Shown: positions 53,976 through 63,698, numbered from the stretch's first letter. The stretch: 64,000 bases of DNA from Anaerosacchariphilus polymeriproducens (GCF_003363435.1 NZ_QRCT01000009.1:1-64000); one strand, 5' to 3'. The notes: generated by a model from the letters alone, not told the origin. Numbers and translations are program-made.

Positions 53976-54524
53976 ATGGATGCTTTGCTTCATCAGTTAT
54001 GTGAAGATGTAAGTAGTAAGAATAATACAGTTAGGAAAGCTGCGCTAGATAAATTATTAGAGATGACAGAAGAACAAGTGGAATGGGTTTATGACATTTG
54101 GGATATTATGGTTGAAAAATTATCATCCGAAAATTCCTATCAACGAAGTATAGCAGTTTTTGTCTTGGCAGGTTTGGCCAAAAGTGATACACAACTAAGA
54201 TTTGCATCCATACTAGAACAATATTTAAGTAAGGCCAATGATGATAAATTTATTACATCAAGGCAAACATTGCAACAATTGTGGCTTATTGCAATTTCTC
54301 AGGAATCTTTATGTAGTAAAATAGTTGATTTTTTATATGAGAACTTTATAAATAATAGGCATCTTACAACGCATGGAAATTTAATAAGAAAAGATATCAT
54401 TTATAGTTTAAGTGAAATTTATAAAAAGAGACCTGATCAAGTCAATCTAGACAAATTTGAAATTCTAATACATTTAAAATGCGATGAGAAAGAAAGTAAA
54501 GAGTTATTGAAATTTTTAAAATGA
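53976..54524 (+). CDS. Small HEAT-like helical repeat protein
   Basis: A 182-residue cytoplasmic protein of paired helices that resemble HEAT/ARM repeats (NTVRKAALDKLLEMTEEQVE, SYQRSIAVFVLAGLAKSDTQ). AAGGAGG lies 7 bases before the ATG. It ends 11 bases before the start of the importer's binding protein, so it heads that operon. Its role is unknown; similar small HEAT proteins scaffold other proteins. Confidence 0.65.
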   Translation: MDALLHQLCEDVSSKNNTVRKAALDKLLEMTEEQVEWVYDIWDIMVEKLSSENSYQRSIAVFVLAGLAKSDTQLRFASILEQYLSKANDDKFITSRQTLQQLWLIAISQESLCSKIVDFLYENFINNRHLTTHGNLIRKDIIYSLSEIYKKRPDQVNLDKFEILIHLKCDEKESKELLKFLK

Positions 54525-54535
54525 GGAGAAAAGTT

Positions 54536-56065
54536 ATGAAAAAGAAGTTGTTTGGAATTTTATCTATTGTAACGCTTACCATATTTGCTTTTTCAGGCTG
54601 CAAAAATCGTGGTACAACAGCAGAAAATAGAAATGAAACAGGTAAGAAAATATTAAAGTGTTCTGAATCCTTTGCACTTGAAACATTGAATCCACATCAG
54701 GATTATCAAGGATGGTATACCTCTATTTATGGTTTGACAGAAGCATTATTTATTATGAATGATCAGTCGTCTGTAGAACCGATGCTTGCAGAGAGTGCCA
54801 AAGCAGATGGAAACATCTGGACAATAAAATTAAAAGAAGCTGCAAGCTTCTCTAATGGAAACACAGTGACTTCGGATATGGTGATACGCAATCTGCAGAA
54901 TGCAGGAAAAACGAACTCTCGTTTTGCATATTTAAAAGATTGTTCCTATCAGATTTTAGATGACAAAACGTTTACGATTGAAACTTCTGAAGTATATCCG
55001 ACTTTACTGAATGATCTTGCCAGTCCGGAGCTTGCTATTGTGGATTTGGACAATAGTAAAGATATGGGTTCACAGCTTGTAGCAACAGGACCTTTTGTCG
55101 TATCATCATTTGAACCGGGAGGAACGATCAAAGTAAAAAGAAATAGTAGTTATTGGAATGGAGAAGTTAAATTAGATGGTGCAGAATTTTATTATATGCC
55201 GGAACCAGATACTTCACTTATGGCAATGCAGAATGGTGAAATTGATTGCTACACTGGTGTGACAGCTGATGCTGCGGAGATATTTAAAAATGATCCGGAT
55301 ACTTATAAATTGGTATCGATTCCGGCAACAAGGCTGCAGTTTTATATACTGAATAAAAATAGGCTGGATGATTCTGTTAGAAAAGCAATTAATCTGACCA
55401 TTGATACAAAAGCAATCGAAACATATTTAAATGGCACAGTGACCAGCACAGATGGACCATTTGATTCGTCTGCACCTTATGGAAAGGTAACGAAGGAGCC
55501 TGTCGACATAGAGGCTGCAAAAGCGCTTCTTGAAAAAGATGGATACAGTTTGAATGCAGATGGATATTATGAAAAAGACGGACAAGTTCTTACTATAAAT
55601 ATTGCATATTATGCAGCAAGAAGTTTAGATACTTTAGCTACATTAATGCAGGAACAGTTAAAAACAATTGGAATAAAAGGTACATTGACCTGTGAAGTGG
55701 ATCCGGATGAAACCTATATTGCTACCGGAGATTTTGATATTGCTTTATACTGTATGATTGCAGATAAGGCGGGGGATCCATATTATTTTATTAGCTGTAC
55801 TCTGGCAAAAGGGGCTCCTTACAATTGTGGTGGATTCTCGAATGAAAAAACACAAAAATTAATCGATGAATTAAAGGTAACTTCTAATAATGATAGACGC
55901 GCAGAATTAGCGAATGAGATTGTGCAGACAGCAATTGATGAAGATGCTTTTGGATATGTAGCACTTTTTAATAAGACGACCGTTATGCGCAATAATGTAG
56001 TAAATGTATTTGAGAACTGTCCATTTGATTTTTATTTCTTAAATGCAAATACCGATATGAATTAA
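54536..56065 (+). CDS. Extracellular solute-binding lipoprotein, NikA/OppA family
   Basis: A 509-residue family-5 binding protein. ATG 54536 has AGGAG 8 bases upstream; 54521 overlaps the previous stop. The lipobox is AFSGC (Cys about residue 21). Family features are ALETLNPHQDYQGW, NGNTVTSDMVIRNL, and SYWNGEVKLDGAEFYYMPE. This type binds nickel, nickel-chelator or oligopeptide ligands outside the membrane and hands them to the permeases downstream. The closest functional subgroup (nickel, opine or peptide) cannot be settled by eye. Confidence 0.88.
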   Translation: MKKKLFGILSIVTLTIFAFSGCKNRGTTAENRNETGKKILKCSESFALETLNPHQDYQGWYTSIYGLTEALFIMNDQSSVEPMLAESAKADGNIWTIKLKEAASFSNGNTVTSDMVIRNLQNAGKTNSRFAYLKDCSYQILDDKTFTIETSEVYPTLLNDLASPELAIVDLDNSKDMGSQLVATGPFVVSSFEPGGTIKVKRNSSYWNGEVKLDGAEFYYMPEPDTSLMAMQNGEIDCYTGVTADAAEIFKNDPDTYKLVSIPATRLQFYILNKNRLDDSVRKAINLTIDTKAIETYLNGTVTSTDGPFDSSAPYGKVTKEPVDIEAAKALLEKDGYSLNADGYYEKDGQVLTINIAYYAARSLDTLATLMQEQLKTIGIKGTLTCEVDPDETYIATGDFDIALYCMIADKAGDPYYFISCTLAKGAPYNCGGFSNEKTQKLIDELKVTSNNDRRAELANEIVQTAIDEDAFGYVALFNKTTVMRNNVVNVFENCPFDFYFLNANTDMN

Positions 56066-56073
56066 ACTAGATG

Positions 56074-56111
56074 AGAGCATAGAGCACAGCCTGTAAAGGT
56101 TATGCTCTTTT
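56074..56111 (+). terminator. Hairpin between binding protein and permease genes
   Basis: An 8-bp stem, AGAGCATA (56074-56081) and TATGCTCT (56101-56108), with a 19-base loop is followed by TTTT. It lies 9 bases after the binding-protein stop. It may be a partial terminator that raises binding protein over permease, as is common in ABC importers. Confidence 0.55.
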
Positions 56112-56183
56112 CCTCGTTTATCCAATGTGTCGTAAAACCCCTTACTTTAGCTATGGGGAGTGTGAAGAATATAGGAGAGTAGC

Positions 56184-57110
56184 GTGAAACATTATATAAC
56201 AAAACGATTATTACTATTGATACCGATAATTTTGGGACTTACTTTTTTGACATTTGCATTATTATATATAACTCCAGGCGATCCTGCGAAGAAAAAGCTA
56301 AGTGCTCAAGGTATAGCAGTAACAAACGAAGTATTAGAAAAAACAAGACAAGAAATGGGATTGAATCAGCCATTTATGAAACAATATCTTGATTGGTTTG
56401 GAAAGTTTCTAAAAGGTGATTTGGGTAATTCTTTTAAAGATGGTACATCGGTTGCTGATAAATTAAGTAAAGGGATGAGATACACTTTTATTTTATCTTT
56501 TAGTGCTTTCTTTCTTGCAATTACAATTTCTATCCCTCTGGGAATTTATACAGCAGTCAAACAGAATCGATTTGTTGATTACTTTATTCGATTTCTCTGT
56601 TTTATTGGAAATGCAGTACCTAATTTTCTTCTGGCGGTTTTATTCATTTATTTCTTTTGTATATATATAAAAGTTTTTCCAGTCGTAGCGAAAGGAAATA
56701 TGCAAGGTCTTTTTTTGCCTGCTCTATCATTGGCACTACCTTTAGTAAGCCGATTTATACGACAGATTAGAGCAGCAGTTTTGGAACAATTAAATGCAGA
56801 ATATATAACAGGTGCACGAGCGAGAGGAAATAGGGAAACATATATTTTGTTTCGGGATGTCCTTCATAATGCGCTGATTTCTATTATTTCAATATTCGGA
56901 TTCTCAATTGGTACATTATTGGGAGGAAGTGTAGTAATAGAAAGTATATTTATGTGGCCGGGTGTTGGTAAATTAATGATGGATTCTATCAATGCAAGAG
57001 ATTATCCGGTGATCCAGGGTTTTGTAATAATTTCTGCCATGATTTATGTAGTTGTGAATCTGCTGATTGATTTATGCTATCAATTGATAGATCCTAGAGG
57101 AGAGGAGTAA
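56184..57110 (+). CDS. ABC importer permease, NikB/DppB type
   Basis: A 308-residue permease with six membrane helices. It opens with the typical LLLLIPIILGLTFLTFALLY and has the EAA loop EYITGARARGNRE that contacts the ATPase. The start is GTG behind AGGAGAG. It pairs with the NikC/DppC-type permease that starts 3 bases after its stop. Confidence 0.9.
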   Translation: MKHYITKRLLLLIPIILGLTFLTFALLYITPGDPAKKKLSAQGIAVTNEVLEKTRQEMGLNQPFMKQYLDWFGKFLKGDLGNSFKDGTSVADKLSKGMRYTFILSFSAFFLAITISIPLGIYTAVKQNRFVDYFIRFLCFIGNAVPNFLLAVLFIYFFCIYIKVFPVVAKGNMQGLFLPALSLALPLVSRFIRQIRAAVLEQLNAEYITGARARGNRETYILFRDVLHNALISIISIFGFSIGTLLGGSVVIESIFMWPGVGKLMMDSINARDYPVIQGFVIISAMIYVVVNLLIDLCYQLIDPRGEE

Positions 57111-57113
57111 GGA

Positions 57114-57935
57114 ATGGTTCAAAAAGTTAGAAAAAAAGTCACTTTCTTCACGGTTTTAGGGTTAATTTTGCTAGGTATCAGTTTACTGGCACCTTATATT
57201 GTGAAAAACGACCCTTATGAGACAAATGCTTTCTATATGAAAGCAGTCCCCAATCTCCAGTTTCCTTTTGGTACTGATAAATTAGGAAGATGTATCTTTT
57301 CCAGAGTGTTAGTCGGAGCCAGAATGTCCATTTTTCCATCTCTATTGCTTGTATTGATAACCATGGCGGCAGGTATTCTACTTGGTATGCTCGCAGGATA
57401 TTATGGTGGAGTTCTTGATCAGATTATTATGCGTTTGGTAGATATCATTTTAGCTTTTCCCCAGATGGTACTTGCAATTGCAGTAGCTGGTGTATTAGGC
57501 GGGAGTATGATAAATGCAATGATTGCACTTGGATTAACCGGATGGACTTTATTTGCAAGGCTGGCGAGGGGACAAGTGATGGCATTGAAACATGAAGAAT
57601 TTATTCATGCAGCCAGGCTTAGTGGTAACAGTAATTTACGTATTATGTTCGTTCATATTCTACCGAATATTGCCGGTGAAATGATTGTAAATGCTTCGAT
57701 ACAAATTGGTTCGACGATGATCGGGATTGCCGGTCTATCTTATCTTGGACTTGGAGTACAGGTGCCTGAAGCGGAGTGGGGCTCTATGATAAATGAGGCA
57801 AAAGGCTATATGCAGCAAGCTCCATGGGCAGTATTGGCACCAGGAATTGCTTTGTTTATTACAGTGGTGATTTTCAATTTACTTGGAGATGCTTTGAGTG
57901 AATATATTGGGATAAGGAGTACGAATGATGAATGA
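57114..57935 (+). CDS. ABC importer permease, NikC/DppC type
   Basis: A 273-residue permease with five or six helices. The FGTDKLGRCIFSRVLVGAR segment and the EAA loop EEFIHAARLSGNSNLRIMFV are standard for the DppC/NikC family. It overlaps the ATPase gene by 11 bases, so the importer subunits are translationally coupled. Confidence 0.9.
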   Translation: MVQKVRKKVTFFTVLGLILLGISLLAPYIVKNDPYETNAFYMKAVPNLQFPFGTDKLGRCIFSRVLVGARMSIFPSLLLVLITMAAGILLGMLAGYYGGVLDQIIMRLVDIILAFPQMVLAIAVAGVLGGSMINAMIALGLTGWTLFARLARGQVMALKHEEFIHAARLSGNSNLRIMFVHILPNIAGEMIVNASIQIGSTMIGIAGLSYLGLGVQVPEAEWGSMINEAKGYMQQAPWAVLAPGIALFITVVIFNLLGDALSEYIGIRSTNDE

Positions 57936-59490
57936 TACAATTCTTTCAATTAATAATCTTTCTGTAAGTTATAGTAGAAATAATGATGTGGTATCCAATG
58001 TTTCTTTTGATTTAAAGCAAGGGGAGATAATAGGAATTGTAGGCGAGAGTGGTAGTGGGAAAAGTACACTATTAAAGGCAGTTTTACCAATAGAAAATGG
58101 AGTTCTCCTGTCTAGTGGGGAAATTATGTTTCAGAATAAAGGGTTATCATCCATGCCACAAAAAGAGAAGATGAAATTACGTGGAAAACAGATTGGAATG
58201 GTATTTCAGAATCCAAAAGCATCGTTTAATCCAATTCGTACATTTCGAAAACAGTTTATTGAGACTTTAAAAAGCCATGGTAGATATGAGAAAGAGAATT
58301 TCAATCAACAAGTCTGCGAGGTTTTTGAGAGTCTTAATCTAATGGAGGGAAAACGAATTTTAGACAGTTGTCCATTTGAGATGAGTGGTGGGATGAATCA
58401 AAGAATATCAATTGCTTTGTCAGTATTATTGAAACCTTCCATACTGCTTGCGGATGAACCGACCAGCGCATTGGATGTGACATCGCAGGAACAGGTAATG
58501 GATGAGTTACTTCGTATGAGAGAACATTATCAAACGTCAATCATTATTGTAACACACAATATTGGTCTTCTGGCAAAAGTAGCAGACAAAGTGGGAGTTA
58601 TGTTTCAAGGAAGAATCGTAGAATTCGGAACGACAAATGAGGTACTTCAACGTCCGAAAAATTTATATACAAAAAAGTTATTGAGTGCGGTTCCAAAAAT
58701 AAGTGACAGACTTGAAAAAATTGAGAGCAAGAATACAGAGGATCTTTTAGAACTGAAACAGTTAAGTAAGGAATTTATTAAAAACAGGAAATGCATGTTT
58801 AAACTATCTCAGGTCAATATGCAGTTGAAAAAGGGAGAAATACTGGGAATCGTAGGAGAGAGCGGAAGTGGAAAAAGCACATTGTTAAAACAGATTGGAG
58901 GGTTACAGCACCCAACAGCAGGGACCATAGTTTTTAAAGGAAAGAAATTAGAATTTCATAGAACAAAATCGGATTATTGCGGTATGCAAATGATTTTTCA
59001 AAATGTTTTTGAATCATTTAATCCAAGGTTAACAATTCGCTCTTCCTTGAGTGAGACTTTGAAGAATTTATGCGGCATTAAGGATTTAATAGAACGGAAT
59101 AACAGAATTGATAACTTAATGGGAATGGTAGGTCTTAAACCACATCTTGCGGATAGATATCCGACCGAATTAAGCGGTGGACAATGTCAAAGAGCAGCCA
59201 TAGCAAGGGCGATTTCAGTAAATCCGGAGTTATTATTGTGTGATGAAATAACCAGTGCGCTAGATGTTTCGGTACAGGCAGAAATAATAAAATTACTGCT
59301 AAATTTATCGCAAGAACTAAATATGGCAATTATTTTTGTTTCTCATGATATTGTTTTATTAAGTAATATTTGTGAAAAAATTATGGTGATGCATCAAGGG
59401 AAATGTATTGAATCCGGATCGGTAAATGAGATTATTAAGAATCCGAAAGAGGATTATACAAAAAGATTGTTAACGATATTGACCAATTGA
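57925..59490 (+). CDS. Fused double ATPase of the NikDE/DppDF type
   Basis: A 521-residue protein with two full ABC cassettes in one chain. The first has GESGSGKSTLLK, MSGGMNQRISIAL and ILLADEPTSALD. The second has GESGSGKSTLLK near residue 310, LSGGQCQRAAIARA and LLLCDEITSALD. In the second the usual P of the Walker B end is I (DEI), a mild deviation. Most bacteria encode these as two genes; the fusion is a known variant. It drives uptake of a small peptide, nickel or chelate. Adjacent genes end here; the next gene begins 55 bases downstream. Confidence 0.9.
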   Translation: MMNDTILSINNLSVSYSRNNDVVSNVSFDLKQGEIIGIVGESGSGKSTLLKAVLPIENGVLLSSGEIMFQNKGLSSMPQKEKMKLRGKQIGMVFQNPKASFNPIRTFRKQFIETLKSHGRYEKENFNQQVCEVFESLNLMEGKRILDSCPFEMSGGMNQRISIALSVLLKPSILLADEPTSALDVTSQEQVMDELLRMREHYQTSIIIVTHNIGLLAKVADKVGVMFQGRIVEFGTTNEVLQRPKNLYTKKLLSAVPKISDRLEKIESKNTEDLLELKQLSKEFIKNRKCMFKLSQVNMQLKKGEILGIVGESGSGKSTLLKQIGGLQHPTAGTIVFKGKKLEFHRTKSDYCGMQMIFQNVFESFNPRLTIRSSLSETLKNLCGIKDLIERNNRIDNLMGMVGLKPHLADRYPTELSGGQCQRAAIARAISVNPELLLCDEITSALDVSVQAEIIKLLLNLSQELNMAIIFVSHDIVLLSNICEKIMVMHQGKCIESGSVNEIIKNPKEDYTKRLLTILTN

Positions 59491-59545
59491 CAAATATATG
59501 TAAAAATATTACAAATTGAAACAATAATAAGGGGATAGAGAAGTA

Positions 59546-59833
59546 ATGAAGAATATAAAGATTAATCTTACAAAATTCAAATCAAAAAAGTCAAAAATAC
59601 TTAGTTCAGCAACTGATGTAAAGGAAGCAGAAAAAAGTTTTAATTTTGCTTCTTATACAGACCTAAATTCCAGTCATGAAATGAAATCCACATATAACGA
59701 ACAATTAAAACATTCCAAGAGCTACCTATCTCAAGTAAAGTTAGATATGGAAAATCTACAAACAATTATAGATAACTTGAAAAAAGTGGATCAATATAGT
59801 GCAACAAAAATGCGAATGAAGGTGAAACACTAA
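59546..59833 (+). CDS. Small helical LXG-partner protein, first of two (DUF3130-like)
   Basis: A 95-residue protein of the WXG100-like size, helical and free of Cys. The run TYNEQLKHSKSYLSQVKLDM is a long amphipathic helix. Two small alpha-helical genes before an LXG toxin match the Lap1/Lap2 partner pairs (DUF3130 and DUF3958) that assist LXG secretion in Streptococcus; the family match is by position and look. Its stop codon overlaps the next ATG by one base. Confidence 0.65.
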   Translation: MKNIKINLTKFKSKKSKILSSATDVKEAEKSFNFASYTDLNSSHEMKSTYNEQLKHSKSYLSQVKLDMENLQTIIDNLKKVDQYSATKMRMKVKH

Positions 59834-60201
59834 TGGATCAACAAGAACAACTGGAAAAGATAGAAAGTAAGTTAAGAATAACAAATCAGGAACTAGAATC
59901 CATGGACCCCCTATCCAAATATGAAGATGAGGAAGAAGACATGCACTGGATCATCAAGAAGAGTGAAAGGTCAAATGAAGAGTTGTGGAATCATTTTGGA
60001 GGAAGAAAAGCGGAACAATATTTTATAGATCTGGATCAGGGTGAACAGGAGTACCGTAAAAATATGAAAATATCTTTTTCAGACAAATACGATGAAATAG
60101 AACATAATAGAAATGTACTGCTCAGAGAACGTGAGGAACTTTCCGAAGAGCATATTAAAATAAAAAAGGATTTAGAAAAGCCCCAGAAAGAAAGTGAATA
60201 A
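59833..60201 (+). CDS. Small helical LXG-partner protein, second of two (DUF3958-like)
   Basis: A 122-residue highly charged coiled-coil protein (NQELESMDPLSKYEDEEEDM, NHFGGRKAEQYFIDLDQGE, ending in a basic helix). The FG turn between two long helices resembles the WXG turn. It matches the DUF3958 (Lap2-like) type of LXG partner. It lies 37 bases before the LXG toxin. Confidence 0.7.
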   Translation: MDQQEQLEKIESKLRITNQELESMDPLSKYEDEEEDMHWIIKKSERSNEELWNHFGGRKAEQYFIDLDQGEQEYRKNMKISFSDKYDEIEHNRNVLLREREELSEEHIKIKKDLEKPQKESE

Positions 60202-60238
60202 GGGAAGTATAGAAATACAAAAGAAGGGATGAGACAGG

Positions 60239-61774
60239 TTGAAATTAAATATCGGAGAAATCAAAAGTCAGGTCGATCAAATGAATGCGAACTTGATTTT
60301 AAAATCTGTTCAAATGGATGAATTACGGAACGCGATGGAAGAATTGATTGAGGAGGATGAGTTAGAAGGGAAGGCGCTTGAAGCTGCGAAAAATTATTTT
60401 AAGCAGTTACATATACCGATTATACGAGGTATGATCATGGCTTATGATGAGATAAAGAAAGCGAATACAAGCTATCTAAATGATCTGTATACACAAGTAG
60501 AAGCTGATGACGGATTTTATATCGATACGGATGCGGTGAATTCAGCTATTAAAGAGAAACAGGCAGTAATAAGTGGCTTAGAAGAAAAAGTAAGTACACT
60601 GAGTAAAACAATGCCATCTTTGGCAGTTCATACTCAAAGCTATATCAATCAACAGCAACAGGCGGTTGTAACACTTCAGAAAGAGCAGCAGAAGGTAATT
60701 GATTTTGAGTCCATACATGGCAGTCATTATCATTTAGCAAATCTATATCTTGAAAATGTCAGCAAAGGAATCTCGTGTATTCAGTGGAAACATTTTGATA
60801 AGAATTATTTATTACATAAAATAGATGCAAAGAATCTTAACTGGGCAAAAGCTTTAAATAATGGCTGGAAGATAAAGAAATCAAAGAAAGTCAGAACAGA
60901 TCAGGTCGATTATAAAAAATTAAACAGTGAATTCTGGAATCGGAGAGATGGTTATTTTGATGGGAACTGGTGGCAAGACCCCGAGAAATTAGAAGAGGTA
61001 ACCGCAGTATTAAAGGCTGAAGCAAAAGCAAATGGAGGTATTTCGCTTGAAGAATTAATTAGTCAGTATAGTGCAGAAGAAATCAATTTAAGGCTTTATG
61101 CGCTGCAAGCGTTGGCAAATGCCTTGAGGACTGGTAATTATGATGAAGATGTGATTAATGCGTTAACAGTTGCCTATTATAAAGAAGGGAAAGAATTTGA
61201 TATTGATTCCAAGAAGATTACAGTAGCAGACTTAGCGATGTTGCTGGCGCAGGAGAAAAATATCAAGGGTAGAAAATTAGGTAATTGGCTTGAAGGTGGC
61301 GGACTTCACTTACTTTATGGAGCAGCTTTAATTGCAGTATCGATTTATGGACAGAATATGGATACAATTGAGCAACAAGTGAATAAGGTAAAGCAGATTA
61401 TTAAAGATAAATCAGGATATGAAACTTATAAAAAATGGTTGCAGGATGAGGCTGGTGGAGTTAAAATACCGAAAGGTAAGGGTTGGAATAAGGGGGATAA
61501 AACATCTATACCAGATAAGGCTAAAGATATAGCAAATCAAATTAAAGCAAAAAATGGAGTAGCACCACAAGGATATAAGGGTGGAAGAACGTATAAGAAC
61601 ATACCACAAGAAGATGGAGCACAAAAATTGCCAGAAGGGATAAGTTATAGAGAATATGATGTAAATCCTTATGTTAAGGGGCAAAACCGAGGAACGGAAA
61701 GAATTGTGATTGGAGATGATGGTTCAGTTTGGTATACAAATGATCATTATTATACATTCACTAAAATTGAATAG
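60239..61774 (+). CDS. LXG polymorphic toxin with C-terminal barnase/RNase-N1-like domain
   Basis: A 511-residue protein. Residues about 1-190 form the LXG helical domain (LNIGEIKSQVDQMNANLIL, then DDGFYIDTDAVNS), which targets type VII secretion. A middle part has a hydrophobic stretch (LHLLYGAALIAVSIYG). The C-terminal 85 residues read GYKGGRTYKN, SYREYDVNPYVKG, GTERIVIGDDGSVWYTNDHY; this is the barnase/RNase N1 pattern with catalytic Glu (REYDVNP), Arg (RGTERIV) and His (NDHYYTF). It should cleave RNA of neighbour cells. The start is TTG 60239. The immunity gene follows 13 bases later. Confidence 0.87.
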   Translation: MKLNIGEIKSQVDQMNANLILKSVQMDELRNAMEELIEEDELEGKALEAAKNYFKQLHIPIIRGMIMAYDEIKKANTSYLNDLYTQVEADDGFYIDTDAVNSAIKEKQAVISGLEEKVSTLSKTMPSLAVHTQSYINQQQQAVVTLQKEQQKVIDFESIHGSHYHLANLYLENVSKGISCIQWKHFDKNYLLHKIDAKNLNWAKALNNGWKIKKSKKVRTDQVDYKKLNSEFWNRRDGYFDGNWWQDPEKLEEVTAVLKAEAKANGGISLEELISQYSAEEINLRLYALQALANALRTGNYDEDVINALTVAYYKEGKEFDIDSKKITVADLAMLLAQEKNIKGRKLGNWLEGGGLHLLYGAALIAVSIYGQNMDTIEQQVNKVKQIIKDKSGYETYKKWLQDEAGGVKIPKGKGWNKGDKTSIPDKAKDIANQIKAKNGVAPQGYKGGRTYKNIPQEDGAQKLPEGISYREYDVNPYVKGQNRGTERIVIGDDGSVWYTNDHYYTFTKIE

Positions 61775-61787
61775 AGGTGACAAATAT

Positions 61788-62333
61788 ATGAATGAAAAAT
61801 GTTTAAAAGTGTTAAAAGAATATGGAGTAGAATTTGAGAAAGGATTGGAACTTGAGGAAATAGCAGAGATAGAAAATTTATATGGAATAAAGTTTCCCGA
61901 TAGTTTAAAAGATTTATTAATGACTATATTACCGATATCTAAGGGGTTTTATAATTGGAGAAATAAGAAAAAAGATAATGTTATGTTTATAAAAGAAATT
62001 ATAAAAAGACCAATCATGAATATTCAGGAAATGGCAGGAGAAGTTTACTGGTGCGATGATTGGGGAGACGAACCGGAAACTGAAGATGAAATAGCAAAAG
62101 AGGTAAGAAAACGTATAAAAAGTGCACCAAAGTTAATCCCAATTTATGGACATAGGTATATGCCAATAATAATGGATGAAAAGCCACCAATAATCTCCAT
62201 ACATGATATTGATGTCATATATTATGGAAGAGATATAGAAGATTATATTGAGGTGGAATTTGGTAAAAAAAATCAAAGTGATATAGATTTTAAAAGTATA
62301 AAAACAATTAAGTTTTGGACAGAAATAATGTAG
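61788..62333 (+). CDS. SMI1/KNR4-like immunity protein
   Basis: A 181-residue cytoplasmic protein. The N-terminal EIAEIENLYGIKFPDSLKDL is the SMI1/KNR4 fold start, which is common in immunity proteins to polymorphic toxins. I chose ATG 61788 behind AGAGGTGAC rather than 61710, which lies inside the toxin gene. Acidic stretches (CDDWGDEPETEDEI) could bind the basic active site of the RNase. It should protect the cell from the RNase encoded just upstream. Confidence 0.82.
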   Translation: MNEKCLKVLKEYGVEFEKGLELEEIAEIENLYGIKFPDSLKDLLMTILPISKGFYNWRNKKKDNVMFIKEIIKRPIMNIQEMAGEVYWCDDWGDEPETEDEIAKEVRKRIKSAPKLIPIYGHRYMPIIMDEKPPIISIHDIDVIYYGRDIEDYIEVEFGKKNQSDIDFKSIKTIKFWTEIM

Positions 62334-62581
62334 AATATTTACCTGGTCCTATGTCAAGATTTAGTACAAATTAGTTATAGTTACGAATACTGAAACGATT
62401 TAGCCATTCGCCTTATATTAATGAATGGAAGTAATAGAACAGTACCAGATGCAAAGATTCGATATCTGAAACTTCGCAAGAAGATTGACTTGATTTTTGT
62501 GTGTTCTAACGATTGTCATAAAACATTTGTTAATTGAATCTTTAATTGATAAAATCGAATAATAAGGATGGTGAAATGTAG

Positions 62582-63601
62582 ATGACAAATGAAATAATAA
62601 ATCCATTGGTTGGAGAAATAAGAGATATACTCGTCACTGCCAGAAAAAATGTTGCAAGTGAAGTAAATAATGAACTGATTATTTCTTATTGGAAGATTGG
62701 CGAGATTATTGTTCGATATGAGCAGAATGACAGTATTCGAGCCGAATATGGAGAACAGACATTGAAATTGCTAGCAAAATCATTGACAGCAGAATTTGGT
62801 AAAGGGTTTTCGCGTGCTAATATTTATAATATGAGATTGTTTTATCAGACGTACCCAAAAATCCAGACAGTGTCTGGAAAATTGAGCTGGTCTCATTATT
62901 GCGAATTACTCAGCATATCTGATGAGGATAAGCGGAATTTTTATGAAAAAGAAGCTATAAATGCAAAATGGTCTGTGAGAGAGCTCAAAAGGCAGATAAG
63001 TACTTCATTATACGAGAGGTTATTGCTTTCAAAGGGTGAGGTTAATAAAAAAGAAGTACTGAAATTAGCTATGTGTGGTATTGAAATAAATGAGCCAAAG
63101 GATATTATTAAAGATCCCTATGTTTTTGAATTTCTTGGAATTCCTGAAGATAAGCCAATGCTGGAAAGCGACTTGGAAAAAGCTTTGATGGATCAAATTG
63201 AAAAATTTCTGCTTGAACTTGGCAGAGGCTTTATGTTTGTTGGAACCCAGCAGAGAATAACAATTAATAATACGCATTATTATGCAGATATGGTTTTCTA
63301 CAATAAGCCTTTAAAATCTTATGTGATTATAGAGCTTAAAACAACTAAGCTGATGCCAGAGGCAGCAGGTCAGTTGAATATGTACTTGAATTATTATGAA
63401 AACGAAGTGAATGACGCGGGAGATAATAAGCCAATTGGCATTATTCTTTGCACAGACAAGGATGCTCTGACAGCTGAATATGCATTAGGAGGATTATCTA
63501 GTAATATCTTTGCTTCTAAATACACTTACTATATTCCGGATAAAGAACTGTTGATTGCCGAAGTTGAGAAGGTAATTAATAGGTGGAGAGAGAAAGAATA
63601 G
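62582..63601 (+). CDS. DUF1016/YhcG-family PD-(D/E)XK nuclease protein
   Basis: A 339-residue protein with the DUF1016 N-terminal domain (residues about 10-160; VNNELIISYWKIGEIIVRYE, FSRANIYNMRLFYQTYP, LSWSHYCELL) and a C-terminal PD-(D/E)XK nuclease core (THYYADMVFYN with Asp and YVIIELKTTKL with Glu and Lys). YhcG-type proteins occur with restriction-modification and other defence loci, though the function is not settled. The 248 bases before it hold no gene I can support. Confidence 0.88.
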   Translation: MTNEIINPLVGEIRDILVTARKNVASEVNNELIISYWKIGEIIVRYEQNDSIRAEYGEQTLKLLAKSLTAEFGKGFSRANIYNMRLFYQTYPKIQTVSGKLSWSHYCELLSISDEDKRNFYEKEAINAKWSVRELKRQISTSLYERLLLSKGEVNKKEVLKLAMCGIEINEPKDIIKDPYVFEFLGIPEDKPMLESDLEKALMDQIEKFLLELGRGFMFVGTQQRITINNTHYYADMVFYNKPLKSYVIIELKTTKLMPEAAGQLNMYLNYYENEVNDAGDNKPIGIILCTDKDALTAEYALGGLSSNIFASKYTYYIPDKELLIAEVEKVINRWREKE

Positions 63602-63698
63602 AAAATAATATAATTGGATAATGTTAAAAGTAAAAGCCCAGTGGATAGCGAATGATAAGAAAGATTACTAACTCAAAAAATGTAGAGGAAATAAAATA

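Noticed and set aside
62334-62581. Possible small gene (ATG 62421, 38 codons) between the immunity gene and the DUF1016 gene
   Set aside because: No ribosome site and no recognisable family; the stretch may be an old insertion remnant, but I could not support that.
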